From Alcaligenaceae bacterium (lineage in GTDB: Bacteria; Pseudomonadota; Gammaproteobacteria; Burkholderiales; Burkholderiaceae_B): a DNA stretch of 64,000 nt. Below the pieces are notes generated by a model. That model was not told the DNA's origin, searched no databases, and saw nothing but the letters and a program-made list of their open reading frames with translations. The stretch spans positions 248,001-312,000 of the forward strand of contig JACCET010000001.1 in the NCBI GenBank assembly GCA_013416405.1. Direction: 5' to 3'. How positions within the stretch are numbered: position 1 is the first letter of the stretch; the number at the start of each line of letters is the position of its first letter. The translations under genes were made by a program, and so were the position numbers. This document shows positions 1 to 8,524 of this stretch, piece after piece.

Positions 1-622
1 GGCCGCCCTGGCACAGCGTTTCCAGGTCAATCGCCATACGCTGCGCCGGGCGGTTGACGAACTGATCGCAGAAGGGCGGGTATTGCGCCACAAAGGACGA
101 GGTACTTGCGTACTGCCACGACCCATTATTTATCCGGTCCATGCTGCAAGCGCCTATAGCCAGACGCTGGAGCATATGGGCTTTCGTTCGCAGGCCATTA
201 TCCTGGGCAAGCGCAAGCGGGTGGCAACGTCCGATGAGGCGCAAGCCTTGCAACTGCACGATAGCGAGCCGGTTCTTGAGTTTGAAACCCTGCGTCTGCT
301 GGATGACCAGCCCATCAGCCTGATCACCCACTGTTTTGCAGAGCGACATCAGGATCTGATGCATACCTATCGAGGCGGCTCCATGCGCACCTACCTGGCG
401 CAGCAGGGCATCAAGCTCAAGCGAATTTCCACATTGATAGGCGCACGCGCACCCACTGCACGCGATGCCTTGCACCTGCTCATGCCCAGGCATACGCCGG
501 TGCTCAGCATACGCACGCTCTCGTGCAATGACGATGGGGCCTCGTTCGAGCTATCCAACTCCATTACGCGGTCCGACCGTTTCAAGTATCACGTTATTTC
601 AGGAGAAAAACATGACGATTAA
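1..622 (+). CDS. phnF: Phosphonate operon regulator PhnF (GntR/UTRA family), 5' truncated by window edge
   Basis: The reading frame is open from base 2, so the gene starts upstream of the window. The visible start encodes the recognition part of a winged helix-turn-helix (RFQVNRHTLRRAVDELIAEG, then a wing RVLRHKGRGT). The rest is a UTRA-type ligand domain of about 165 residues. PhnF proteins are known to repress phosphonate genes. Its position as first gene of a C-P lyase operon supports this role. Its end overlaps the phnG start by 11 bases, so the two are translationally coupled. The N-terminal roughly 30-40 residues and the operon promoter are not visible. Confidence 0.9.
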   Translation, partial: AALAQRFQVNRHTLRRAVDELIAEGRVLRHKGRGTCVLPRPIIYPVHAASAYSQTLEHMGFRSQAIILGKRKRVATSDEAQALQLHDSEPVLEFETLRLLDDQPISLITHCFAERHQDLMHTYRGGSMRTYLAQQGIKLKRISTLIGARAPTARDALHLLMPRHTPVLSIRTLSCNDDGASFELSNSITRSDRFKYHVISGEKHDD

Positions 623-1088
623 TCAGGACCCCGGGGCCGCCAACGACAGCGCTGTGCTCGCGCGGCGCCAGCAGTGGATGCGGGTGCTGGCGCGTGCCGG
701 CGCCCAGTTGAGCAGGTATGACGACGCCTTGCGTCAGCACGAGTATCGCTACATACGTCCCGCCGAGATCGGCATGGTCATGGTGCGCGGCCGGGCCGGC
801 GCAAGCGGTGCCGCTTTCAATCTGGGCGAAATGACCGTAACGCGCTGCGTAGTGCAGCTGGCCGATGGCCGCCACGGCTATGGCTACGTGGCCGGCCGCA
901 GCAAGTCGCATGCGCAACTGGCCGCATTGGCCGATGCGCATTTGCAGGGCGAGCAGCAGGACTACTGGATGGCCAGCCTGATCGAACCTTTGCAAAGCGA
1001 ACAGATGGCTGAGCGTGCCAGCAAAGAGGCACAAAGCGCAGCCACCAAAGTGGACTTCGTCACCATGGTAAGAGGGGAGGACGACTGA
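612..1088 (+). CDS. phnG: C-P lyase core subunit PhnG
   Basis: A 158-residue protein of the size expected for PhnG (about 150), a structural subunit of the PhnGHIJ core complex that converts phosphonates to ribosyl phosphonate intermediates in the cytoplasm. I chose the ATG at 612 because AGGAG lies just upstream (601-605) inside the phnF end, and because the family begins shortly before the conserved segment RRQQWMRVLARA. A longer frame upstream only extends into phnF. The stop overlaps the phnH start (TGATG). Confidence 0.92.
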   Translation: MTINQDPGAANDSAVLARRQQWMRVLARAGAQLSRYDDALRQHEYRYIRPAEIGMVMVRGRAGASGAAFNLGEMTVTRCVVQLADGRHGYGYVAGRSKSHAQLAALADAHLQGEQQDYWMASLIEPLQSEQMAERASKEAQSAATKVDFVTMVRGEDD

Positions 1089-1681
1089 TGGATAGCTTGT
1101 TATTGCCCGCCTTTGAAGAGCCTATTCATGCCGCGCAGCAAGTATTCCGGCATGCCTTGAAAGCGCTGTCCGAGCCTGGCCTGATTCAGACTGTTGCCGA
1201 TGTGCCTGGTCTTGATCGTCTGGCACCGGCCACCTATGCCTTGTGCCTGAGCCTGCTGGATAGCGATACGCCCTTGTGGCTGAGTCCTTCGCTGGATACG
1301 TCCTCGGTCAGAGCCAACCTGTCATTTCATTGTGGCTGCCCAATAGTCGACCAGCCACAGCAGGCTGCGTTTGCAATTCTGGACGGTCGCCAGGATACCG
1401 ATATTTCCGCCTTCAATACAGGCAGCGATCGCGATCCGCATTTGTCGTGCACAGTGCTGCTGCAACTGGACAGCCTGGATACGGGTACGGCCACATTATG
1501 GCGCGGCCCGGGCATATTGGATAAGCGAACCATGTGTTTGCCCTTGTCGTCCGACTTTTGGGCCCAGCGGGAGCGGCAGCCCTTCCCGCAAGGTATAGAT
1601 CTGTTCCTGACCGCGGATTCCAGGATTGTGGGCTTGCCCCGCAGCACGAAAATCTCGCCCACCATTCAAAAGGTGATCTGA
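1088..1681 (+). CDS. phnH: C-P lyase core subunit PhnH
   Basis: A 197-residue protein matching PhnH in length and context. PhnH is a PLP-transferase-fold-like subunit of the PhnGHIJ core without known catalytic residues of its own. Features seen are the N-terminal HAAQQVFRHALKALSEPG segment typical of the family and a C-terminal GLPRSTKI segment. The start codon shares one base with the phnG stop, and the stop directly abuts phnI. It should act with PhnI in attaching the phosphonate to the ribose of ATP or GTP. Confidence 0.93.
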   Translation: MDSLLLPAFEEPIHAAQQVFRHALKALSEPGLIQTVADVPGLDRLAPATYALCLSLLDSDTPLWLSPSLDTSSVRANLSFHCGCPIVDQPQQAAFAILDGRQDTDISAFNTGSDRDPHLSCTVLLQLDSLDTGTATLWRGPGILDKRTMCLPLSSDFWAQRERQPFPQGIDLFLTADSRIVGLPRSTKISPTIQKVI

Positions 1682-2779
1682 ATGTATGTTGCCGTAAAAG
1701 GTGGCGAACAAGCCATAGATAATGCACATGCCTTGCTGGCAAAGAAAAGGCGTGGCGACCTCTCGGTGCCCGAACTGAGCGTAGAGCAGATACGTCAGCA
1801 AATGCCCCTGGCGGTTGCCCGGGTCATGGGCGAAGGGTCATTGTTCGATGAAGAGCTGGCCGCGTTGGCGATCAAGCAGTCTGCCGGTGATCTGCTGGAA
1901 GCCATATTCCTGCTGCGCGCCTACCGTACGACGCTGCCGCGCTTTATGTACAGCACCCCGCTGCGCACCGAAACCATGCAGGTCGAGCGCCGCATATCGG
2001 CCACGTTCAAGGACCTGCCCGGTGGCCAGCGCCTGGGCCCGACCTTTGACTATACCCACCGCTTGCTGGATTTTTCGCTGCTTGCCGAAGGCTCGGCCCC
2101 GGCCGTGCTGGAAGAGGGCGCGGCGGAGCAACCGCAGCCGTGTCCCCGCGTTGCGCAGATGCTGGCGCAAGAAGGCTTGCTGGCGCCCGAACTGGACGTT
2201 GACGCTCCCGTGCCGGACATCACGCGCGAAGCGCAGGACTTTCCCTCCACACGTGCACAGCGGCTGCAGGCCCTGGCGCGGGGAGATGAAGGGTTCTTGC
2301 TTGCACTGGGCTATTCGACGCAACGCGGCTACGGTCGCAACCATCCGTTTGCCGGCGAGATACGCATAGGCCGGATAGAAGTTTGGGTGGAACCGGAAGA
2401 GTTGGATTTTGCCGTGCCGCTGGGCGATATCGAAGTCACGGAATGCGAGATGATCAATCAATTTGTCGGCAGCAAGACACAGCCACCCCAGTTCACGCGC
2501 GGTTATGGGCTGGCCTTTGGATACGCCGAGCGCAAGGCCATGGGCATGGCACTGGTGGATCGCGCCTTGCGCGCCGAGGAGTACCAGGAAGAAATAGCAT
2601 CGCCTGCACAGCAAGAGGAGTTTGTACTGATGCATTGCGACAACGTTGAAGCCGCGGGCTTTGTCTCGCACCTGAAGCTGCCGCATTACGTCGACTTCCA
2701 GTCCGAGCTGGATCTGATACGCCGCTTGCGCAGGGATCCTGAGCAGGATCGGGCCACGCAAGAGGAGAAGCGGGCATGA
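1682..2779 (+). CDS. phnI: C-P lyase core subunit PhnI (nucleosidase subunit)
   Basis: A 365-residue protein with the PhnI start MYVAVKGGEQAI and conserved blocks such as GEGSLFDEELAALAIKQ and RGYGLAFGYAERKAMGMAL. In characterised systems PhnI displaces adenine from ATP and installs the phosphonate at ribose C1, aided by PhnG, PhnH and PhnL. The gene abuts phnH with no spacer, and its stop overlaps the phnJ start in an ATGA. Full length (the E. coli protein is about 354). Confidence 0.95.
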   Translation: MYVAVKGGEQAIDNAHALLAKKRRGDLSVPELSVEQIRQQMPLAVARVMGEGSLFDEELAALAIKQSAGDLLEAIFLLRAYRTTLPRFMYSTPLRTETMQVERRISATFKDLPGGQRLGPTFDYTHRLLDFSLLAEGSAPAVLEEGAAEQPQPCPRVAQMLAQEGLLAPELDVDAPVPDITREAQDFPSTRAQRLQALARGDEGFLLALGYSTQRGYGRNHPFAGEIRIGRIEVWVEPEELDFAVPLGDIEVTECEMINQFVGSKTQPPQFTRGYGLAFGYAERKAMGMALVDRALRAEEYQEEIASPAQQEEFVLMHCDNVEAAGFVSHLKLPHYVDFQSELDLIRRLRRDPEQDRATQEEKRA

Positions 2780-3645
2780 ACACGCATACCGAAGCAACAG
2801 ACACGCAAGGCTATAACTACGCTTATCTGGATGAGCAGACCAAGCGCAGCCTGCGTCGCGGATTATTGAAGGCCGTGGCGATACCCGGCTATCAGGTGCC
2901 GTTTGGCGGGCGTGAAATGCCTTTGCCGTACGGCTGGGGTACGGGTGGCATGCAGGTCACGGCCGCCTTGCTGGGCCGCGACGACGTACTCAAGGTTATA
3001 GACCAGGGTGCTGACGACACTACCAATGCGGTTTCGATCCGGCGCTTTTTTACCCGCACGGCAGGCGTGCGAACCACGACGCGCACCGATCAGGCCACGC
3101 TGATTCAAACCCGCCACCGCATACCCGAAACGCCCTTGCAACCTGATCAGATCATGGTTTACCAGGTGCCTATTCCCGAGCCCTTGCGCTTCATCGAGCC
3201 ATCGGATTCCGAAACGCGCGCCATGCATGCGCTGAATGACTACGGTGTCATGCACGTGAAGTTGTATGAAGACATTGCCACCTACGGTCATATTGCCACG
3301 ACCTATGCCTATCCGGTCATGGTGGATGAACGCTATGTGATGGATCCTTCTCCCATACCCAAGTTCGATAACCCGAAGCTGCACATGAGCCCGGCGCTGA
3401 TGTTGTTCGGCGCGGGTCGCGAGAAGCGCCTGTATGCGGTTCCACCTTATACCCGGGTATACAGCCTGGACTTCGAGGATCACCCCTTTGAACTGCCCAC
3501 CTGGGAACATAGCTGCGCGTTCTGCGGCAGCGCGACGTCTTATCTGGATGAGCTGATTGTGGATGACGAGGGCACGCGCCAATTCGTATGCTCGGACACT
3601 GATTATTGCGGGCAGCGCTCGGCCGAACAGGAGGCTTCAGCATGA
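2776..3645 (+). CDS. phnJ: Alpha-D-ribose 1-methylphosphonate 5-phosphate C-P lyase PhnJ (radical SAM)
   Basis: A 289-residue radical SAM enzyme that cleaves the carbon-phosphorus bond. The iron-sulfur cysteines keep the unusual PhnJ spacing C-x2-C-x21-C: Cys247, Cys250 and Cys272. The proposed catalytic cysteine follows six residues later (Cys278, in CSDTDYC). The glycine-rich YGWGTGG segment (residues about 52-58) lies in the region of the glycyl radical. All four cysteines needed for activity are present, so the operon should be functional. Start and stop both overlap their neighbours by 4 bases. Confidence 0.97.
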   Translation: MNTHTEATDTQGYNYAYLDEQTKRSLRRGLLKAVAIPGYQVPFGGREMPLPYGWGTGGMQVTAALLGRDDVLKVIDQGADDTTNAVSIRRFFTRTAGVRTTTRTDQATLIQTRHRIPETPLQPDQIMVYQVPIPEPLRFIEPSDSETRAMHALNDYGVMHVKLYEDIATYGHIATTYAYPVMVDERYVMDPSPIPKFDNPKLHMSPALMLFGAGREKRLYAVPPYTRVYSLDFEDHPFELPTWEHSCAFCGSATSYLDELIVDDEGTRQFVCSDTDYCGQRSAEQEASA

Positions 3646-4412
3646 AAGCACTTTTATCCGTACAAGACCTGACGCTGTTGTATGGCCCTGAGAAAGGCTG
3701 CCAGGATGTCTCTTTCCAACTGTATCCCGGCGAAGTGCTGGGCATAGTGGGTGAGTCCGGCTCCGGTAAATCGACCCTGCTTAGCGTGCTCTCGGGGCGC
3801 ACGACGCCTGACCGCGGACAGATTGCCTACCACGGTCGCGAAGGCCAAGAGGTGAACCTGTACCGGACCAGCGAGGCCCATCGCCGCTCCTTGTTGCGTA
3901 CTGAATGGGGGTTTGTCGAACAGAATCCGCGCGATGGCCTGCGCATGAATGTGTCGGCGGGCGCCAATATCGGCGAACGCCTGATGGCGCAAGGCGTGCG
4001 CCACTATGGGCAACTGCGCCAGGCGGGTTTGCAGTGGCTCAAGCAGGTAGAGATAGACCCGGCCCGCATCGACGATTTGCCGCGCACTTTTTCAGGTGGC
4101 ATGCAGCAACGATTGCAGATCGCCCGCAATCTGGTTTCCAGTCCACGCCTGATCTTCATGGATGAGCCCACCGGCGGACTGGACGTTTCGGTGCAGGCGC
4201 ATTTGCTGGATCTGCTGCGCGGCCTGGTGCGCGAGCTGCAACTGGCCGTGGTGATCGTGACCCATGACCTGGCCGTGGCGCGGCTGCTGGCCGACAGACT
4301 CATGGTCATGCGCCGCTCACGCGTTGTGGAGGCCGGGCTGACTGATCAGATACTGGACGACCCGCAGCATCCGTACAGCCAGTTGCTGGTGTCTTCCGTA
4401 TTGCAGCCTTGA
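3642..4412 (+). CDS. phnK: C-P lyase ABC-type ATPase PhnK
   Basis: A 256-residue ABC ATPase with Walker A GESGSGKST (37-45), signature FSGGMQQRLQIARN and Walker B RLIFMDEPTGGLD. PhnK is not a transporter component: it docks on the PhnGHIJ core and drives the C-P lyase cycle. I chose the ATG at 3642, preceded by AGGAGG (3629-3634) and overlapping the phnJ stop as ATGA. An upstream in-frame extension from 3606 lies wholly inside phnJ and is unlikely. Confidence 0.95.
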   Translation: MKALLSVQDLTLLYGPEKGCQDVSFQLYPGEVLGIVGESGSGKSTLLSVLSGRTTPDRGQIAYHGREGQEVNLYRTSEAHRRSLLRTEWGFVEQNPRDGLRMNVSAGANIGERLMAQGVRHYGQLRQAGLQWLKQVEIDPARIDDLPRTFSGGMQQRLQIARNLVSSPRLIFMDEPTGGLDVSVQAHLLDLLRGLVRELQLAVVIVTHDLAVARLLADRLMVMRRSRVVEAGLTDQILDDPQHPYSQLLVSSVLQP

Positions 4413-4421
4413 GGTGAAAAA

Positions 4422-5126
4422 ATGAATCCCGTCATAGAAGTACAGGGGCTGGCCAAGGCCTTTACCCTGCATCAACAGCATGGTGTGGTGCTCGATGTGC
4501 TGCAGGACCTGAATTTTTCAGTTTTGCCCGGAGAATGCCTGATCCTGCACGGCCGTTCCGGTGCGGGCAAGTCAACCTTGCTGCGCACCCTTTACGGCAA
4601 TTACCTGCCGGCCGCAGGCAGCGTACGTGTGCTGCACGAAGGGCAAATGACAGAAATGGTGGGCGCCGAGCCCCGCCAGACACTGGCCATCAGGCGCAGC
4701 ACACTGGGCTATGTAAGCCAGTTCCTGCGCGTCATACCACGTGTCAGATGCTTGGATGTGGTCATGGAGCCGGCCCTGTTGCGTGGGCTGGATGCTGACC
4801 AGGCCCGGCGGCGCGCACAAGACCTGCTGCAGCGCCTGGGCATACCCGAAAGCCTGTGGTCGCTGGCACCCGGCACGTTTTCGGGCGGAGAGCAGCAGCG
4901 CGTGAATATTGCGCGCAGCTTCATGGTGCACTGGCCCATACTTTTGCTGGATGAGCCCACCGCCTCGCTGGACGAAGCCAACCGCAACGTGGTGATAGAA
5001 CTGATAGCCCAGGCCAGGGCGGAAGGTTGCGCGCTGATAGCGATTTCCCACGACGCCGCCACACGCGATGCCATAGCTGATCGCTATCTTGATATGAGCC
5101 CCAAGGAGCTGGAACATGCATGCTGA
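4422..5126 (+). CDS. phnL: C-P lyase ABC-type ATPase PhnL
   Basis: A 234-residue ABC ATPase with Walker A GRSGAGKST (44-52), signature FSGGEQQRVNIARSF and Walker B ILLLDEPTASLD. PhnL assists the nucleosidase step with PhnG, H and I, and binds over PhnK in the C-P lyase machine. Length fits the family (about 226). It starts 9 bases after phnK behind a GAGGTG-type ribosome site and ends 11 bases inside phnM. Confidence 0.95.
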   Translation: MNPVIEVQGLAKAFTLHQQHGVVLDVLQDLNFSVLPGECLILHGRSGAGKSTLLRTLYGNYLPAAGSVRVLHEGQMTEMVGAEPRQTLAIRRSTLGYVSQFLRVIPRVRCLDVVMEPALLRGLDADQARRRAQDLLQRLGIPESLWSLAPGTFSGGEQQRVNIARSFMVHWPILLLDEPTASLDEANRNVVIELIAQARAEGCALIAISHDAATRDAIADRYLDMSPKELEHAC

Positions 5127-6261
5127 ACAAATACTGACGAACGCCCGGGTGGTGACAGGCAGCGAAGTCTTTCAGGGCACGGTGGCCCTGCGTGATGGCC
5201 TGATCCATGATGTAAGCCAGGGCAGCAGTTCGCTGGCGGCAGCCCAGGACATGAACGGCGATTACCTGTTGCCAGGATTGATCGAGCTTCATACCGACAA
5301 TCTGGAAAAATACATGAACCCGCGCCCCGGCGTGGACTGGCCGTCGGAATCGGCCGTGCTGGCCCACGATGCGCAGATTGTGGCGGCGGGCATCACTACG
5401 GTATTCGACGCGCTGTCCATAGGCGACGTCAATCCCAAGGGCGATCGCTTGCGGCAACTGCCCATCATGCAGCAAGCCATCGTACAGGCCGAGCAGCAAG
5501 GACATACGCGCGCCGAACACCGCCTGCATCTGCGTTGCGAACTCAGCCACGAGAAAACTCTGGATATCTTCAATGAGCTGGTCGAGAACCCCCTGGTTCA
5601 ACTAGTGTCGGTCATGGACCATTCACCTGGCCAGCGGCAGTTCGTCAAGCTCGAAAAATACCGCGAATACTATCAAGGCAAATATCATCTGAGCCATGCC
5701 GAAATGGAAGACTTCATAGCACGCCAGATAGAGAACTCACGCCGCTATAGCGACGACTACCGTCGCTCGATTGCCACGCAGTGCCGCCAACGCTCGTTGT
5801 CTCTGGCCAGCCACGACGATGCCACGATGGAACACGCCCAGGAATCGGCCAGCTATGGCATGAGCATTGCCGAGTTTCCCACCACCAAGGAAGCCGCCTC
5901 GGTCAGCCACAGGCTGGGCTTGAGCGTGCTGATGGGCGCGCCCAATGTGGTGCGCGGTGGATCGCACTCGGGCAATATCGCGGCAACCGAGCTGGCAGGC
6001 GAAGGCGTACTGGACATACTGTCCAGCGATTACTATCCGGCCAGTTTGCTGCAGGCTGCGCGCACGCTGTCAGACGAAACGCCAGGCTACGATTTGCCCA
6101 AGGCAGTCAGAGCCATCAGCCTGGCGCCGGCCCGTGCGGCGGGTTTGCATGACCGAGGAGAAATCCGCCAGGGCCTGCGCGGCGACCTGGTTCGCGTACG
6201 TTCGCATAAAAAGCAATTCGTGGTGCAACAAGTGTGGCGCGGCGGGCGGCGGGTGTTCTGA
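5116..6261 (+). CDS. phnM: Alpha-D-ribose 1-methylphosphonate 5-triphosphate diphosphatase PhnM
   Basis: A 381-residue amidohydrolase-fold enzyme that removes pyrophosphate from the ribose triphosphate phosphonate, giving the PhnJ substrate. The metal-binding HTD motif is at residues 59-61 (ELHTDNLEKY), and the family segment GVDWPSESAVLAHDAQI follows. A conserved VMDHSPGQRQF block and an ASHDDAT histidine-aspartate motif are also present. Length matches the E. coli protein (378). The stop shares a base with the phnN start. Confidence 0.95.
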   Translation: MHAEQILTNARVVTGSEVFQGTVALRDGLIHDVSQGSSSLAAAQDMNGDYLLPGLIELHTDNLEKYMNPRPGVDWPSESAVLAHDAQIVAAGITTVFDALSIGDVNPKGDRLRQLPIMQQAIVQAEQQGHTRAEHRLHLRCELSHEKTLDIFNELVENPLVQLVSVMDHSPGQRQFVKLEKYREYYQGKYHLSHAEMEDFIARQIENSRRYSDDYRRSIATQCRQRSLSLASHDDATMEHAQESASYGMSIAEFPTTKEAASVSHRLGLSVLMGAPNVVRGGSHSGNIAATELAGEGVLDILSSDYYPASLLQAARTLSDETPGYDLPKAVRAISLAPARAAGLHDRGEIRQGLRGDLVRVRSHKKQFVVQQVWRGGRRVF

Positions 6262-6845
6262 TGACCGGGCGTCTTGTCTACATCATGGGTCCTTCCGGCG
6301 CAGGCAAGGATGCGGTGCTGCAGGGCCTGATAGCCTTGATGGGCGACCAGGCTTGCTATCTGGCGCCCCGGCTGGTTACACGTCCGGCATTCCAGCACGA
6401 AGCGCACTCGGTTTCGGTATCACCCGCCGAGTTCAAGCAACTGGAAGACCAGGGCGGGCTGGCAATGGCCTGGCGCGCCCATGGCCTGGCCTATGGCGTG
6501 CCCAGTGTGATCGATGATCGGCTCAAGGAGGGTTGCGACGTGCTGGTCAATGGCTCGCGCGGCTACCTGCCCCAGGCATGCAGGCGCTACCGCAATCTGG
6601 TCCCTGTATTGCTGACCGTTGACAGCGCCTTGCTTCACCAGCGATTGACCAGCCGGGGCCGTGAAGGCAGCGCGCAGATCAGTGCGCGGCTGGAACGAAA
6701 CACACGGTTTGCGGCCTTGCCGCAGCACGCCAGTGCGAATCCCGTGGTGACCGTCGACAACTCAGGTCCCATCGGCGAAGCCATTGCCATGCTTTACAAT
6801 CATTTGAAGCAAACCCGCTCCAGGCAGGAAGATCCATGCGGCTGA
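6261..6845 (+). CDS. phnN: Ribose 1,5-bisphosphate phosphokinase PhnN
   Basis: A 194-residue guanylate-kinase-like P-loop enzyme (Walker A GPSGAGKD at 10-17) that phosphorylates ribose 1,5-bisphosphate to PRPP. This recycles the sugar scaffold released after C-P bond cleavage. I chose the ATG at 6261, which overlaps the phnM stop (TGATG) and gives the usual start MTGRLVYIMGPSG. An upstream in-frame start at 6234 lies in phnM. It overlaps phnP by 10 bases. Confidence 0.94.
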   Translation: MTGRLVYIMGPSGAGKDAVLQGLIALMGDQACYLAPRLVTRPAFQHEAHSVSVSPAEFKQLEDQGGLAMAWRAHGLAYGVPSVIDDRLKEGCDVLVNGSRGYLPQACRRYRNLVPVLLTVDSALLHQRLTSRGREGSAQISARLERNTRFAALPQHASANPVVTVDNSGPIGEAIAMLYNHLKQTRSRQEDPCG

Positions 6846-7606
6846 CTTTACTGGGTACCGGCAATGCCGGGCAAGTACCTGTTTACAACTGCTTTTGCGC
6901 GGCCTGTACACGAGCGCGCACGCAGCCGCAGCACAGACGCGGTCCATGCTCGGCCTTGCTGGAGTTCGGTGCGCAACGCTGGCTGGTGGACGCAGGGTAT
7001 ACCGACCTGGCTGAACGTTTTCCACCCGGTAGCCTGAACGGCATTATTCAAACGCACTACCACGCCGACCACGCCCAGGGCCTGCTGCACCTGCGCTGGG
7101 GCCAGAACATGATCCTGCCTGTGCTGGGGCCGCCCGACCCCGACGGACTGGCCGACCTGTACAAGCATCCAGGCATACTGGATTTTTCCCGCAAACTGCA
7201 GGCTTTTGAGCCTATGGAACTAGGTGGCTGTGTGGTCACCCCCGTGCCACTGGAGCATTCCAAGCTGACTTATGGCTATGTGTTCGAAGGGGAAGGACAG
7301 CGCTACGCCTACCTGACCGACACGGTGGGCCTGCCACCCGATACCCAGGCTTATCTGGCACGCCAGCCGCTAGATTTGCTGGTACTGGACTGCTCCTTTG
7401 CTCCGGCCACCACCGCGCCGCGCAATCATAACGACCTGAACCGCGCGCTGGAAACCATAGATGCGCTGAATGTAAAACAGGCCGTACTGACGCACATAGG
7501 CCATGCCCTGGATGTGTGGTTGATGGAAGAGGCCAACAAGCTGCCTGAAGGCGTGGTGGCAGGGCATGATGGTGCAGTGTTTGGCGAGTCGCACGCGCAG
7601 TTATGA
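6836..7606 (+). CDS. phnP: Phosphoribosyl 1,2-cyclic phosphate phosphodiesterase PhnP
   Basis: A 256-residue metallo-beta-lactamase-fold enzyme with the metal motif HYHADH at 74-79 and the extra N-terminal cysteines (Cys19, Cys21, Cys24) that bind the structural zinc in PhnP. It opens the cyclic ribose phosphate left by PhnJ, forming ribose 1,5-bisphosphate for PhnN. It is the last gene of the operon. Its end overlaps the convergent neighbour by 6 bases, leaving no room for a separate terminator. Confidence 0.95.
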   Translation: MRLTLLGTGNAGQVPVYNCFCAACTRARTQPQHRRGPCSALLEFGAQRWLVDAGYTDLAERFPPGSLNGIIQTHYHADHAQGLLHLRWGQNMILPVLGPPDPDGLADLYKHPGILDFSRKLQAFEPMELGGCVVTPVPLEHSKLTYGYVFEGEGQRYAYLTDTVGLPPDTQAYLARQPLDLLVLDCSFAPATTAPRNHNDLNRALETIDALNVKQAVLTHIGHALDVWLMEEANKLPEGVVAGHDGAVFGESHAQL

Positions 7607-8509
7607 CCGGGTCTTGGTTATTGAAGCCAGTTCGTCCAAGGTCAGAATGTTGCGGTCTTCGTAGGGTTGGTCGTATTGGTGCAGATTTTCACGGTTGACG
7701 ATCTGCACAGGCAGCTGGATGCGTTGCGGAACGGATTCGCCGTTCAGGTGACGAACGGCGACTTCCGCCGCAAGATAAGCCATGCGCATTGCGTTGAAAT
7801 CGGCTGTTGCCAGGAGATCGCCATTTTTCAAGGCGGGAATCGCCTCGGGAATCGCATTGACACCCACGACGAGAGCTGATTGTCCGGTTTCCTTGAGCGC
7901 GTCAATGACGCCGAGGGCCATGATGTCGTTCGCGACCAGACAGGCATCGATATGGGGATGGACCTGCGTGGCCAGCCATGCTTTGGTGTTTCGATAAGCG
8001 GTCGGACGGATATAGTCGCCAACAACGGTGTCAGCCAGGGTGATGCCCGGAAATTCCCGAGAGGCGGCGTGGAAACCACGCAGGCGTTCCAGGCTGGTGG
8101 AAGAGTCTATGTGGCCGCTGACGACCAGTATCCGGCCATTGCCCTGCATGTGTTTGAACAGATAGCGTGCAATTTCCAATGCCAGGTTGTAGTCGTCGGA
8201 ATTGATGAAGGAAACACAAGGCACGGCATTGACGGGACTGACCAAAGCCGTAATGGGGATGCCGGCCGCGTGAATCCGCCTGATGGCGTCATCCACCTTG
8301 GTGGAATGCACAGGTGACATCACAACGGCATCCGGACGCAAGGCCAGGGCTTGATCGATCAACTCAATTTGCTGCTCGACGTTATCCGGTTCTTGCGGCA
8401 CGAAATGGGTGGTCTGGGCGCCATGGAGGCGTGCGGCGCGGTCCGCCCCAAGACGGGCGCCTGTATAGGCCGGGTTGGTTCTGTTCTTGGTGAAGACGGC
8501 AAGTTTCAA
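7601..8509 (-). CDS. Periplasmic-binding-protein-like sugar sensor without signal peptide
   Basis: A 302-residue protein of the Peripla_BP_4 / ribose-binding-protein fold: MKLAVFTKNRTNPAYTGA, then RPDAVVMSPVH, then CLVANDIMALGVIDALKETG. Real receptors of this fold carry a signal peptide, but this one begins directly at the first beta strand. The start is TTG at 8509 behind a strong AGGAGAG site. Upstream in frame is the neighbour's TAA only 15 bases away, so no signal sequence is possible. No ABC permease or ATPase is nearby, and no HTH is attached. It is probably a cytoplasmic ligand-binding protein at the end of the catabolic operon. Its function is unknown. Confidence 0.8.
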   Translation of the reverse strand: MKLAVFTKNRTNPAYTGARLGADRAARLHGAQTTHFVPQEPDNVEQQIELIDQALALRPDAVVMSPVHSTKVDDAIRRIHAAGIPITALVSPVNAVPCVSFINSDDYNLALEIARYLFKHMQGNGRILVVSGHIDSSTSLERLRGFHAASREFPGITLADTVVGDYIRPTAYRNTKAWLATQVHPHIDACLVANDIMALGVIDALKETGQSALVVGVNAIPEAIPALKNGDLLATADFNAMRMAYLAAEVAVRHLNGESVPQRIQLPVQIVNRENLHQYDQPYEDRNILTLDELASITKTRS

Positions 8510-8524
8510 AAATCTCTCCTGTTT

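Noticed and set aside
1838-2797. 319-residue open frame opposite phnI
   Set aside because: phnI has unmistakable family blocks and is locked between phnH and phnJ. The antisense frame shows no domain.
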